Shown piece by piece: positions 10,555 to 23,094 of a stretch of DNA of 64,000 nt. The DNA is from Stropharia rugosoannulata (lineage: Eukaryota; Basidiomycota; Agaricomycetes; Agaricales; Strophariaceae), in NCBI GenBank assembly GCA_028532985.1, contig JANCIK010000009.1, positions 1,302,001 through 1,366,000 of the forward strand, read 5' to 3'. The notes beneath the pieces are model-generated. The model was not told the origin of the DNA, made no database searches, and was given only the letters and a program-made list of their open reading frames with translations. Both the position numbers and the translations under genes were made by a program. How positions within the stretch are numbered: the stretch's first letter is position 1; the number at the start of each line of letters is the position of its first letter.

Positions 10555-12390
10555 ATGAACCAGGTTATTTTGGAAAAAATCACATATGTCCCCCGGTCGT
10601 CTACGTTTATATCGATCCTACTCGTATCCTGTTCCTGCATCACTTCAACGGTATGTGACTTTTTCCATTATCTTTGTACCCAGTGACCGACTGTGCACTA
10701 GACATTTGGCTACGATGCGTCGATGATCAATGGGCTTAATATTCTGCCCTCGTACTCGAACTATTTTCATCTCACGACAGCGACGCTCGCCCTGAACACG
10801 GCGTCCATCTGGGTCGGCGGGTGCTTGGCCGCGCTCTGTTACGGCCAGTTCACAAACTGGGTCGGCCGACGCCCCGCACTACTGTGGGCTGCAGTACTCA
10901 CCCTCATCGCGGTGGTCCTGCAGACTGCGGCGCAGAATATTGCGATGTTCGTATTTGCGCGTATTCTAATTGGATTTGGCACTTCCGCCTCAGGCCTCGC
11001 TGGGCCGGTCTATCTCGCAGAGACTCTGCCTTTCCAATGGCGTGCATGGGGACTAGGGGTTTTCAATGACTTTTATTACGTAGGCAAGTACAACGGTGTA
11101 CTCTAGTCATTCACCTACTCATGATACTCGGTAGGGGGCTTAATCGCCGCTGGAATAACCTTCGGCACCTCGAACATGAATTCCACCTGGGCATGGCGCA
11201 TACCTTCTGCTGTCCAGGGTGCTTTTTCCATCTTCTGCATCATTATTATCCCATTTATCCCGGAGTCCCCGCGCTGGTTGATATACCAAAATGAGCACGA
11301 GAAGGCGATGGCGGTCATCGCATACATGTACGCCAACGGGGACCGGTCCAATGCGCTGGTCGCCGCACAGTACAAGGAGATAATGGACACGATAGAGTAC
11401 GAGAAGCGCATGGGCGAGACGCTATCTATGATACAGCTCGTCAAGACGCCTTCTGCACGGAAGCGGGTCACACTCGCTGTATCGGCTGCTGTCTTCAGCA
11501 CCATTGCTGGTCAGTCCCTCACGGTAGCTTGCGAACTGCGTTGACGCCTCTCTCACAGGAAACATAATCGCATCATACTACCTCTCCACGATGCTCGACA
11601 ACGCCGGAATCACCAACACCACCACCCAACTGGAGATTGTACGCACGAACATCTATCTATTCCACCTATGTTAAAAATAACTGTATCTTTTCACTTATTT
11701 TAGAACATCGTTCTGAACGCATGGTGTCTCGTCTGCTCCCTCATTGGCACCTACCTCGCGGACCGCATGGGCCGCAAGTCCCTCGGTATCTTAAGCCATA
11801 GCCTCCTCACCGTGTTCCTCTTCCTAGTCGGCGCCCTGACGAAGAGTAAGCATCCCGCGTTTCCTGCGCAAACCCGTCCTACTCACCCCACAACCCAGTA
11901 TATGGCAACTCGACGTTCAACCCGGGCATCTACGCCACGGTGGCGATGCTGTTCCTCTTCCAGGGCTCGTACAGCATCGGCTGGACACCGTTGCTCTACC
12001 TCTACCCACCAGAGGTCATGAACTACAGCATCCGTGCAACAGGCATGGGTGTGTTCCAGTTCGCGCTCAACGCGACTGCGTACGTCCCCCTTCGCAGTTC
12101 AGCCGTCACTCCCATTCCCGTTCTGATCTTTGTTTTTACGCAGGCTTTGGGCTGTCTTCGCCTTCCCATTCGCTCTTGTAGCGATCGGTTGGAAGACTTA
12201 CATGATTAACGGCGCGTGGGACGTCGTGATTGTCGGTCTCATGGTATGGTATTGGGTTGAGACGAAGGGCATGTCGCTCGAAGAGATCGACCGCGTTATC
12301 GACGGGGAAAAGCATAGCGACGTTCCTGACCTTGGACTTATCGCACAGGGAAAGGTAGTTTTGGAGGCCGATTTTGACGCAGAGAAATAA
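10555..12390 (+). CDS. MFS sugar transporter (sugar porter family)
   Basis: Seven exons (10555-10650, 10702-11083, 11135-11509, 11559-11638, 11704-11845, 11899-12079, 12144-12390) give 500 residues, the usual length of a 12-helix sugar porter. Signatures: 'TTFGYDASMINGLN' at the end of helix 1, 'NWVGRRPALL' in the first cytosolic loop, 'ARILIGFGTSASGLAGPVYL', 'PFIPESPRWLIY', 'ADRMGRKSLG' in the loop after helix 8, and the C-terminal 'VETKGMSLEEIDRVIDG', where PETKG is canonical. The 'GIYATVAMLFLFQGSYSIGW' stretch resembles fungal lactose-permease-like members. The substrate cannot be told from the sequence. The second intron uses a GC donor (11084). The start was chosen because it gives full length and leads in frame into helix 1. 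Confidence 0.9.
11084..11134 (+). other. GC-AG intron in the sugar transporter gene
   Basis: The donor is gcaagt and the acceptor ggtag. The junction restores 'DFYYVGGLIAAG'. The competing GT at 11081 breaks the frame. Confidence 0.75.
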
Positions 12391-12642
12391 AGACGATTAA
12401 ATGTGGTTTTTTATGTATGTACTTTTATGCGGGTTAACAGGGGCGTGGATCAGCACTATTTTGATGGGCCTCCCTTGTGACTGAATAATCGCAGATGCAA
12501 AGGAATACCTAATTGACCATGGTACAGTGTGCAAAACGGTAAAGATCACATAAAATACAAAAAACAGATAACATGACAAGTTGGACGATTACAGTACTAG
12601 TAGATAAATAACCGAAAGTGACCGTACATGAAGCACTAAGCA

Positions 12643-15600
12643 TTAAGGTTGCGTCGGTTTTAGGCGCTTGGCGAGAGAGCCGTCTGCACCGCCTGCTGCA
12701 TCGTCATGAGGCCGTTTTCCTGCAGCACCCATGATAGAAACACCAGTGACAGGGGCTGCCGCTCCCGCAGCGGGGGCCTGAGGCGCAGTTCGCACAGGAG
12801 CCGTGCGTTGCACGCCTCCCCGAGCAAGTCCCGGGGGACCCCCGCGAGCACGCACCGCGGCACCACCTCTTCCAGCTGGCACCCCGCCTGATGTGGGAAC
12901 ATTTCCTCCGAGTGGCCTTCGCGGAAGATTACCAGCTGTGGTAGCTGCTGCTACTGCCGTCGCTGCTGCTGCCGGATTTGGTTTTATCTGTGAAGGTCCT
13001 GCAGCTGGCCCTGCTGGAGCAGGGGGAGCGGCCGCAGTTGACCCGGCAGCAGGAGCGACAGCCGCAGCCGTAGCGGGTTTAGGTACAGTCGTGGTTGTGG
13101 ATGGTCCAGCAACAACAGGCGTTGCCGGGGGAACGACACCAGAGGCTTGCCATTCAGCGATCTGAGCTTCTAAGTCTTTCACTCTCTTTTGGGCTTTGAC
13201 TAATTGGGAGTCCTTCAGTTTGCCCTTAGCCGCTTGTTCCATTCGCCCACGTTCAACAGCTGAGGCAATTTCTTCGGTGTGTTGCGCTTCAAGTTTCGTC
13301 TTGAATTCTTCAATGGCAGCATTAATAGCAGCTTGCTGCGCTTCTGCATTTGCCGGGTCCGACACAGGTCTTGACTTCAGAGCTTCCTCTACAGCTATTT
13401 CAGCATGCGTCTTCATGTCTGCTTCATATTGCGCCTTGAGTTTATTTTCCAAAGCCTTCAACTCTTCGGCATGTCTTTTCGAGAGGTCTTCAAGAGCTGA
13501 TGAGTGGCGCTTGGACATGTCCTCCAGAGCAGCAGCGTCCGTTCCACCGGCAGTTTCCGCTTTAGCCTTCTCCACAGCTTCTACAAGAACAGCTTGCTTT
13601 TCTGCATCTGCTGCTCTTGCTTTAGTAAGCTCTTGAAGACGGGCCTGGAATTTTTCCTGGAGAAACTTTAGCCATGCAAAATTGCCAAAAATTAATGCAC
13701 TAACATTTTGGAACTTAATACTCTTAAACTCGTTAGTAGCCTTTTGAGCCTCAATAGTAGCGCTTCTGAGTTTCTCCAATGCCTCATCCCGTGCTTTGAC
13801 AAGGGAAGTCTTTTCTGCTTCCCAGGTAGACGATGAGGAATCTGAAACGGCAGGAGCGGGGGCCGACTTAGCCCAGTTATCTTTCTCAGCTAATAGTTTA
13901 TCCCGTTCGTCTTGCAAAGACGCCTACAATATACAGTTTAGGCGAGTGTTTTAGTCGAGGTAAAAGGATAACATACAATAAGGGCCGTCTGCTTTTGAAG
14001 TTCGTCCGAGGAAGCTGCAGACGCCGTTGATTCGACAGCCGCACTTTGTGTTTGTGCAGCATGTAAAGCAGTGATTTCTTGCTGTAGCGACGCTATCTTG
14101 GACTCAAGTTCCCCTTTCTCCTTGGTTAGGGTGGAGTTCTTATTGTTCAACTCCCCGAGCTTATTCCGGAAGTTTTGGTGATTCTTCTGGGTAAACTCTT
14201 TGTGTTGGCGTAAGCTGGCTTCCAAGGCTTCAACCTACAAGGGCAATGAAGATATGTTAGAGTTGACATAGCACAGTCCACTTACCCTACTCTGATGTGT
14301 AGCAACTTCCGCCTCCTTTTCTTTAACTTTTTCGGCGGCGGAAGAGGCGTCTGCCTTGAGCTTCTCGATTTCGTCCTTAAGAGCTTGGACTTCTGACGGA
14401 TCGATACGGTCATACTAAGTATTGCGCTTTTTCGTGAATAAATGAGACAAACAACTATATATCTTACTACTTACCTTGGTAAGTAGTTGGGCATTACGTT
14501 CCTGCCATCGCGTGGACTCAAGTTCAAGGCGCTGCATTTGCTCCTTAGTTACCGCAAGCTCTGCTTGAGCAGTGCGAGCTTGTTCCTTTACGGGATCAAG
14601 TTCCGACGAAAGCTGTTTCAATTTGGCTTCCAAAACACGTGTTTTCTTGAGGGAGCTTTCACATTCGGAACGCAAAGTAGCGTTACTCTCGCGTAAGATA
14701 TTGAGTTGATTGATCCTCTCAACGAGTTCAGCATGTTGCGACGCGGATGCCGTATTTTCTATCGCCCGTTCACGTTCCTAATATATGTTGAAACAGACTG
14801 TTCATAACATTTATAATTAATGCACGTACCTCAGCCAGTGTAGCGCGTGTCTCTTGTAGAGTTTGGGAGACACGTTCAATTTGACCTTTCAGGACTTCAT
14901 TTTCACGCTTGCTCATCTCCAATTGCAGATCGACGATACCCTTCTCTTTCCGCAGGTAGCTCACGACAGAGCGAAGTTCAGACAAACGAGTATCGACATC
15001 ACTCGTGGTTTCTCCTTCTGTGTTGTTTTCGACTGGAGCATCGGCGGCTTGACGAATGCGGGTTGCCTGAGCGCTCACCGACTCCAAGTGCTGGTGCAGA
15101 ATAGCGTTCTGTTGCGAAAGATCTTGGCAGCTAAAATTTGATATAATCAGGAATAAATATGTCCTCTATGGAAAGTGGATCTCACCGATTGTTGAGGTCA
15201 GTGACTTCCTTGTCCAGGGCGTCCTTCTGTTGCTTCCAGCTCCCCTCTGAAGACAACAGTATCGCGCGGGCGGTTTCTGCTGCAATTGATTGTTCTCGGG
15301 CTGAGGCTTGAGAGGTTGTCAACTCTTTCTTCAGAGATTCAATCGTCTTCATAGATTCTGCATGTGCAATTATCTCGTGAGAGTAACGCTCCTCTGCGGA
15401 CTGCGGGAAATCAGGTCAACGCAGTTGTTCAGTTATGTTTTACCATACCTTGGCCCTGTTTTCTATATCCCTCAACTGTTGTTCCCATGAACTGCGGTCA
15501 CTCTCAGAATGTTTCTCCGAAGTACTCAAATCTACGATAGTGTCCTCCAGAGTCTTCTTGTCGTTAATCCAAGTCGTCCTCTCAGCCTCGAAGGACTTCT

Positions 15601-18600
15601 GGGCTTCATTGAATCGGGTTCTAAGATCAACCAACTCATTATTGCTCTGCTCCAAGCGTTCCTCGAGAGCTTTATATCGGGACTGAGCAAATATGTTAAC
15701 ATAATTTGCTAAGCTTCACATATATGTGGACTTACTTCATGGTGAGCGAGTTGTGCTTCCGTAGATGCCTTGTACTCATCATATGTCGTGTTGAGCGCTG
15801 CTAAAGCAGTTTCACTGGCCTGGCTAATCTCCTGGAATTGATCCCTGTGGCTCCTTGCAGCGGCAAGTTCCAGTTCGGAAACCTTTAGTGCAGATCTTGA
15901 TAATAAGTTAATTAGAGGGCTTGAACTGATAGGAGAGCAAAAAGTAAGAACCTTAGTTCGGCAACTTCTGATTCAAGCTGTTGTTCGTGACTGGCATCTT
16001 GGTCCATAGACTGGATTGTGCCTGCGGTCCCCGGCCGACGCTCGTATACAGCAAGTTTCTCTTCATTGCCCTTCAACTGTTTGACCAGATCCTCAACCTT
16101 TTCTTCAAGATGCTTCTTGCTTGTCTGAGCTTCTATGAGGCTTTCGCGGGTTTTGGACATTTCCTGGACCTGATAAAATTGTGAGGACAAATGAACTCAA
16201 TTTTCTGCAAAGCCCTACTTGTTTATCGAGTCGGCCCTGCAAATCCTTCAGGTCAAGATCCTTTTGCAGAGACAAATGGCGGACAGAATCTCGTTCTTGG
16301 ACAAGTTGTGCTCGTAGCTCTTGCCTAATGACATCAACTATCAGCAACCACAACAGTAGAATGTAAAAGACACATACGTTTGACTTTCGAGCATTTGCAG
16401 TTGACTTTCCAAGCGACGTCGGTCATTCTCACCGGAGCGTTCCAGGTCGTTGTGCATCTTCTGAACATTGCCCATAAGATCTGCAAGATGTGACCGTTCC
16501 ATAGTTAATGAACGATTCTCCTCCATCAGCCGGCCTTGAACACTCTGCCGAAATAATTATGAGAAGCTAATGCAAGTTACGAGAGTCATTTACTGACCTC
16601 CCAGATCTTCTTCTCTGCGCGGAGATTGGCACAGTCGTTGCGCAGTTGCTCCATGCGACCCAGTGTAACTTGAAGCTCGTCCGAAACTCGCCCGAACTCA
16701 ATGTCAATGCGAACATTTTGTTCATGAAGGACGCTATTTCGCTTGCTCAATTCGTCGATTTCATGGTTGTGCACACGGAATTGCTCCTCAAGCATACGAC
16801 GATGATCTACGAGTGGAAGGTAGAAGGTAAGTATCATTTCCGTACATATGGTTGACGATGACAAAAACAAACCAGACAGATAATCAATCTTAGCATTGGC
16901 CTTGGCAAGCGCAGTACCTAGTTGATTGACTTCCCTTTGAGCGGTTGAAAGGTCGTTACGAAGGCGAGTCGAGTCGAAGCCAGTCTCGGTCCTATATGCA
17001 TCGAACTGAGTCTGTACTTCCTCGAGTTCCTTGGCTATATCACCGTTAGCCTCCACACCCGTGGTCGTCCCGTCAGTGATGGACTTGACGCCCGCGGCGC
17101 CCTTCTCAGATCTGGCAAGCATGGACCTAAGAGCATCGCGTTCTTTGACATAAGCTTGGATGACACTATCGCTGTGCTTTTTCTGTGATTCTAACTGGGC
17201 AGCCATTTCTTGCATAGCTTCATGAGCTTCGCGAATAGCTTCCGCTTGTTCCCTTTCCATGGTCTCGCGGTACTCCCGCTCTTCGGTCTCAAGTTTCTCT
17301 CCCAGTTCGCGTACAATCTTCAGCAAGCGTTGATTTTGCTCCTGGAGTTTATCAACAGACTTGAAGAGAACCAAGTTGTTTGTTATCATCGTTTGCGTGT
17401 CTCCCGCGGGTAGAGATTCAAGGTCTTCGTCAGGAGGAATTGTTGGATCGTCGCGGCGCGCAAGTTCGCGAAGTAGAGTCTGCACTTGGTGGCCAAGATC
17501 ATCAAGTTGTTTCTGCAAGAAATGATTTTCTGTAGTCGACTTCTTCAGTTTCTGGCCTTGTTCCTGAGCAAGATTAGCTTGAGAATCACGATCCGCAATA
17601 GCTTGTGCGAGCTGGTTTGCGAGCTGAGATGATTCTACTTGCAAACGCTCATATTCATGTCGTTGTTGAGACAGGATAGGTGCCTACATTGTTTTAGAAT
17701 AAAATTATATAAGGAAGTGAACTTGTATACATACCCTTTCTTCGATCTGTGCCAATACTGAAGACAGTGTACAGTCCATGTGATCGTATTCAGCACATTT
17801 CTTTGCGAACTCCTCTTGAAGGCGGACGTAGTCAGCATATACTTCAGTGAATGTTTTACCGCTTCGCTGAGATCTGCTTGCCATAGCCACAGTTGGGCTT
17901 AAGCCCATCATAGCGTCCGTTACGGAGTCAGAAGCTCCAGGTGTCCTGAAGGGCGTGGCAGGTGTGCTTCTGCCTGGAACGGGCAATTCGCCGCGACCCA
18001 TTTTCTCTAAGACGGCTTCCAGTTGCTCCAATCTCTTCTCAGCTGCCCCCCGGCCCTTTCTTTCCCGTTCAATCTCATCCTTCAGAACTGCTTCCCGTCG
18101 TTCTGCTTTTTCACCAACAGCCGCCCAATCTTGTTCAATAGTCTCGACAATCTCTTTAGCCCGCTTCTCCCGCTCTTCCATCATGGAGACGAGGCGCTTG
18201 AGACCACTGGCTTCATTCGAATACGTTGCTTCTTGCTCCGCCAGTTGAACTGTCAGTTCTTGAACCTTGGATAACGCCTGAGTGAGCTGATGAGATTGTG
18301 CAGTATGAGAAGATTGAAGAGCCTTAAACGACGCCTCCATGGACGCATGCGACTGTGTTAGCGAGTCGAAGGACGCCTGAAGGGTAGCAACTTCCGCATG
18401 CTTAGTGCGCCGATATTTAGCAAACTCTTCGGTCTTGGTCAACAGCTCTGAGTTGGTCCTTTCAGTTTCAGCTTGAGATAATTGCAATTGTTGTGAAAGT
18501 GATTCAATTTTGAACTGGATGGCGTTTAGCAGAATCAAGGTGAAATGGCTTAGTACATACCTTGGCAGCCGTTTCTGTCGATCTTACTTCGCGAACTTGC

Positions 18601-19313
18601 GCTTCGAAAGCCTGATGTTCCTGGCGAGCCTCCTTGAGATTTGCACGCAAGGTGTGGATTTCCTCTGAGTAAAGCTCAATCGCTATGCCACTCTACTTCA
18701 ATTAAAGCCAGGACTTACCTTCTCGCTGAGTGCCCTCGTCCTTCAAACGACTTATGACGCCAACCAGCTCCCTCTTTTCGCGTTCCGTATCATCTACTCG
18801 TCGCTTAAGTGTTTCCACTTCCATCGAATGAGAAGACTGCAAGTTAGAAAGATTGGCGATCTGAGTTTCCAGAGCTACTTTCGAGTCAACTGCCACTCCC
18901 GCGTAAGTACAACGTGTATATCAGTTTGAACGCCACACACCTAGTCGGTCGCGCTCTTGTTTGACCTGTGTCAGCTCCTCGTGGATGGACTCAGTCGAAA
19001 CCTCCATGTCCTTGGACGACATTTCTTTATCCTGCAGTGCTTGGTCCAGCTCAATATCCTTCCGCTCCAGCTCTGCCCTCATTTCGTCACGCTCCCTCTC
19101 AACATTGTCAATATTCGTCGCTTGAGCAACAACTGCACGGTATAGCGCAACGACATCCTGTGGCGTAATAGAGCTGAGATTAATGTCAGGCAGTATATCT
19201 GCGAGGACGTCTTCGTCAAGGTCCTCGGGCAGGGCGATTGCAAGTTGAGGGTCGGCAACGTCAGCATCCTCCTCTATTGCCGCTGCCTTGGTCTTCCTGC
19301 GTGTATTTGTCAT
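12643..19313 (-). CDS. MLP1: TPR/Mlp1-like nuclear pore basket protein
   Basis: A giant coiled-coil protein joined from about 18 exons into roughly 1930 residues, near the size of yeast Mlp1 (about 1875). The N-terminus is acidic ('LPEDLDEDVLADILPDIN'). Heptad-rich coiled coil follows for about 1600 residues, with helix breaks such as 'GRGELPVPGRSTPATPFRTP'. A 'YDRIDPSEVQALKDEIEKL' block corresponds to the conserved TPR motif near the end of the coiled coil. The C-terminal ~200 residues are disordered and Ala/Pro/Gly-rich, with a basic element 'GKRPHDDAAG...SLAKRLKPTQP' like a nuclear localisation signal. TPR proteins form the nuclear basket and help mRNA surveillance and spindle-checkpoint docking. 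The intron near 13704-13657 is a multiple of three and stop-free, so it could be retained. The gene is divergent from RPS20. Confidence 0.88.
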
Positions 19314-19601
19314 GGGTGAGCCGCGCTCGAGAGATGAACGGTCTTTGAACTCGCTGGAGGCGCAGCGAGGTCAAAACCGAGTATAGTCGAAGTCCCAACT
19401 CCCCATTATGCACACGCACAATGGGTCGCGACCACGTGATTGGTTACGTAATTAGACCATCTCTCAAACCTTATTTTTCGCATCTTGCTCTTGTCAACAC
19501 AACTTGAATACTTTGGGTGCGTCGAGCAAAATGTTGGATTCTGGCCTCTTGCTGAACTTTTGATTACGCAGTCACCTTCTGACTCATATTCTGCATTCAA
19601 A
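19314..19601. promoter_or_regulatory. Divergent promoter between TPR/Mlp1-like gene and RPS20
   Basis: The start codons of the two genes are 288 bp apart on opposite strands, so both promoters must lie here or overlap. I see no clear TATA box. Confidence 0.5.
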
Positions 19602-20138
19602 ATGAGTTACGTCGCCAAAGGAGATAAGGAATACGACGCTACAGGTGCCCCCGTCCCTGGGGCGAAGATCCACAAAATACGTATCACGCTGACGAGCAGC
19701 AACGTCAAGAACCTTGAGAAGTGTATGTCGAGCTATTCGTCAGACTTATAAAATAGATAAACTCATTTTCTCCCGCAGTCTCGGCCGATCTCATCCACCG
19801 TGCTAAGGACAAGCAGCTCCGTGTCAAGGGCCCCGTCCGCCTCCCCACCAAGGTCCTGAAGATCACCACCCGTAAGACTGTATGTAACAGAATTCCTAGG
19901 GTTTTTTCCCGTCTCTAATATTTCACCTCTCAGCCTTGCGGTGAAGGTTCCAAGACCTGGGATCGTTATGAGCTCAAGATCCACAAGCGCCTCATCGACT
20001 TGCACTCCTCCAGCGAGATCGTCAAGCAGATCGTGAGTCTCTTTCATAAATCTGTCAGATGATGCTCTAATACACTGTTTCTAGACCAGCATCAGCTTGG
20101 AGCCCGGTGTCGAGGTCGAGGTTACCATCTCTGCCTAA
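19602..20138 (+). CDS. RPS20: 40S ribosomal protein S20 (uS10)
   Basis: Four exons (19602-19722, 19779-19879, 19934-20032, 20085-20138) give a 124-residue protein, the normal length. Diagnostic stretches are '[18 protein letters not shown]', '[19 protein letters not shown]', '[19 protein letters not shown]', '[14 protein letters not shown]' and the terminal '[16 protein letters not shown]'. It is a component of the head of the small ribosomal subunit. All junctions are canonical, and the first exon begins with a good ATG context (caaaATGagt). Confidence 0.98.
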
Positions 20139-20479
20139 TTTACGAGTTGTTTTACATACACATTCGGAATGATATGCTCGAGTATGCTCGGCTTTGTCAC
20201 TGCACTGAGCGTAAAAATCATATCAAATGTGCAATATAAGTTGGCTGAATTGGTAGTTTGAACTATGGGTGTATCTGGACAGGCTCAAGGACAACAATTA
20301 AATGATTGCCAATAACCATTGGGACAGGTTCAGGTTGAACCGGCCCGCCCTGTTACATAAGCACGTAAGGCTACTTTTCCCATACATATTTTTGACCTGG
20401 GTGACAGGTGTCGCTTGGGCGTAATTTCTTCAAACTTCACAAATCGCGTCAGCCTTTTATACATAAGTTGTTCAAGGAC
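20139..20479. other. Intergenic
   Basis: Spacer between RPS20 and NOP12, both on the plus strand. An in-frame upstream ATG at 20408 could extend Nop12 by 24 residues. Nothing else seen. Confidence 0.45.
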
Positions 20480-22329
20480 ATGTCACTCTCCTCACTTCTT
20501 CTTCCTAAAAAGGCTGCTGTGGATACTGAGCTGGATAGCCTTTTTAAGCTTCCAGTGAGCCCTTTCATTGACCGTTTGATGTGCGACTCATTTTAACGCA
20601 TATCAGATTGCAGGCCCCTCCAAAAGCGTGAAAAAAGATGTTACTAAAAAGCGCAAATTGGATGCAGAAAAGACTCAACCTCCTGCTGTATCCCCCAAGC
20701 GATCTAAGTTGGAGACTACCGAGCAGATTGCGCACGCGGAGCCCGTCGATGTAAAGTCGAAGAACGCGAAAGTCAAGCCTGTGAAAAGTAAAGCAAGCAC
20801 AAAGGGAAAAGCAAAAGAGATAGACTCGGATGAGGAGGAAGACGAGGATGACGACCGCCTTGAAAATGGATATCTGGGCCTTAAGAAAGCGGTTGTCCCA
20901 GAGGAGCCTGCCGACGAAGAAGACGACGGCGATGATGAAGAGAAACTGCCTAATAACCTGGTTCATGAATCTTTAACAAAGAAGAATAAGAAAACTCGGG
21001 TGGTCAAAACGAAATATATTCCGTCAGAGGAAACCCCAGAACAACGAGAACAGCGAACTATCTTTGTTGGAAATTTACCCATTGCCGTGGCATCGAAAAA
21101 AGTGAGCTACCAGACGCCGCATCGTATTTCAAGTGAAAAACCTGATTGTTTTTCAGCCTCTGCAGAAGCAACTAAAACACTTTATACTGTCCTCACTGCC
21201 TACTGCAAAAATCGAGTCAATGCGTTTTCGTTCTATTCCATTCCAAGCTCCAACAGCAAAACTTGAGGACGAGAGCGATCCATCCAAAAAGAAATTAGCG
21301 GAACCTGTAAAGAAAGAGCCCCGCCTACATGAAAAGGAGCGCGCTTCTACATGGCGATCTAAGCTTGACGAGAAAGATGAAGAGAATGTATCCAAGGACG
21401 AGAAGAAGTATTTAAATCCTGCGCAAAAGAAAAAGATCGCATTTATCAATCATGAATTTCATTCATCTGCAGACGCCGTCAATGCATATGTCGTGTTTGC
21501 TCACCCGCCCAATACTGAAAAACGTCCTGCCAATCTTCCTCCGCTTCCCCCTACCATGGATCCCTATCAAGCAGCCGTATCCGCAGTGGAAAAGTGTAAT
21601 GGAACCATGTTTATGGAAAGGATGCTGAGGATGGATTTGGTCTCGAAGAACAATACTAGAACAACAAGCGCAGGCGGGGAAGACGCAGCCTCCAAGGCGG
21701 CTATCCTTGAGACGGACCCCCGTCTGTCGGTATTTGTTGGAAATCTGGATTTTGCGAGCAAGGAGGAAGATCTCCGGGTGTTTTTCGAAAGCCTTATGGT
21801 AACGGAGAAGGGCGCGCCTCCATTCAGGAACGGCGAAGAGGACGCGAACAAACCGGCTACCTGGGTAACGCGTGTGCGTATTGTCCGAGATAAGGATACA
21901 CTTTTAGGCAAGGGCTTTGCATATGTGCAATTTGCGGTGAGTTGCTCTCATATACATAGAGGAGGTTTCTCAGTAGTTTCCATCCAGGACCGCGAGTGCG
22001 TCGACGAGCTCCTTGCTCTTGAGCAAGAGAAGCTCAAATTCGCCAAACGCAAGCTGCGCGTGCAGCGCTGCAAGACGACATCTGGGACGAAGGAGGTGGT
22101 GACGCAGCGCAAAGAACGCGCGGCGCCCGCCGTCATCGTGCCCAAAGGCGACCCTCGCCTCGGCGAGAAGCTCCACGGACTGCCGAAGGAGGAGCGCAAG
22201 CAGATTAAATCAACCGATGCTGATCGTGTGGCAAGGAGGTTGGCTAAGAAGAAGGCCCGGATGGCGATGGCCCCAGGAGTCGGGAAGAAGAATTTACCAA
22301 AGGGCAAAGATCGCAAACGCGCGCGGTGA
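20480..22329 (+). CDS. NOP12: Nucleolar RNA-binding protein Nop12-like (two RRMs)
   Basis: Four exons (20480-20554, 20607-21101, 21157-21936, 21988-22329) give 563 residues. The N-terminus 'MSLSSLLLPKKAAVDTELD' is followed by a Lys-rich, then strongly acidic disordered segment ('DSDEEEDEDDDR'). RRM1 begins at 'RTIFVGNLPIAVASKK'. RRM2 has 'SVFVGNLDFASKEEDLRVFF' (RNP2) and 'GKGFAYVQF' (RNP1). The tail is very basic ('ADRVARRLAKKKARMA', 'KGKDRKRAR'), fitting nucleolar targeting. Nop12 in yeast is needed for 5.8S/25S pre-rRNA processing in 60S assembly. The second-exon acceptor at 20606 (atatcag) is preferred over the cag at 20613, which would lead straight to a stop. Confidence 0.9.
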
Positions 22330-23094
22330 TAGGCGGTAATGCATATTTGTGATTCAAATGCCTCGTAGTATACTTATGTGAGGTACATGCCACGTCTTTT
22401 ACCGCGTAAAATAGTATATACATGTCTCCCTTGAGGTTTCCTTTTCCTCTGTCGTTCCTTCGACTTCCAGAGCGTCACATGGCAAGCGTACGCTGCAGAT
22501 TTCCCTAATATGCCTGTCCGACAGTCCTCCCGAGTAGCGACCTGTTACGATTGTGTGAAGCGTGTAATTGAAAGCGGTCGTATATAATACGGTCGTCCAG
22601 ACGACGCTGCGTTCCTAATCCTATTGCAGGGAACGTTTTCCGACTCCTGATGCTGATGCGCTGCGCTTCAGGCTGCTTCGGGCCTCGATTGGCTCGTGTC
22701 GGAGTGATCGCCGCCTATTTGGGCCACTAGTCACTACCCCGACGCCCGAATCTCTCGGCGGGGTGCGACAAGGTGCGACGGGTCACAGGTGCGACTCGTT
22801 GCGATGTCGGTGTCAGCTGGGCGCTTTACAAACTACGACAGCGTGTGCAGGCCCGCGGATAGACCTGAACAGTCCCACACACACTCAAGAGATAATTAAT
22901 TGATAATGAACTTTAAATTGTTATCCGGTGGAAGAGGGTGCAAGTTTGCCAAATCGCCGTCTTGTAGTATGGTATATTGAAAGCAAAAAAAATTGGACAA
23001 ACAGCGTTCGGAAGTTGGTTTGTTTAAGATAGAGGTCATAAGTTGTAAGGAAGATATAAAAAGCGGTTATCCAGGTGGTAATACAGAACAGAAA
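22330..23094. other. Intergenic between convergent genes
   Basis: Contains 3' flanks and a GC-richer patch (about 22620-22860) without a supported reading frame. No repeat recognised. Confidence 0.45.

Noticed and set aside
12660..13636. Plus-strand ORFs opposite the TPR/Mlp1 C-terminus
   Set aside because: They are mirror frames of the Ala/Glu-rich coiled coil with no motifs of their own.
20408..20479. Longer N-terminus of Nop12 from the ATG at 20408
   Set aside because: The extra residues do not look conserved, while 'MSLSSLLL' at 20480 is a usual Nop12 start. It cannot be excluded.
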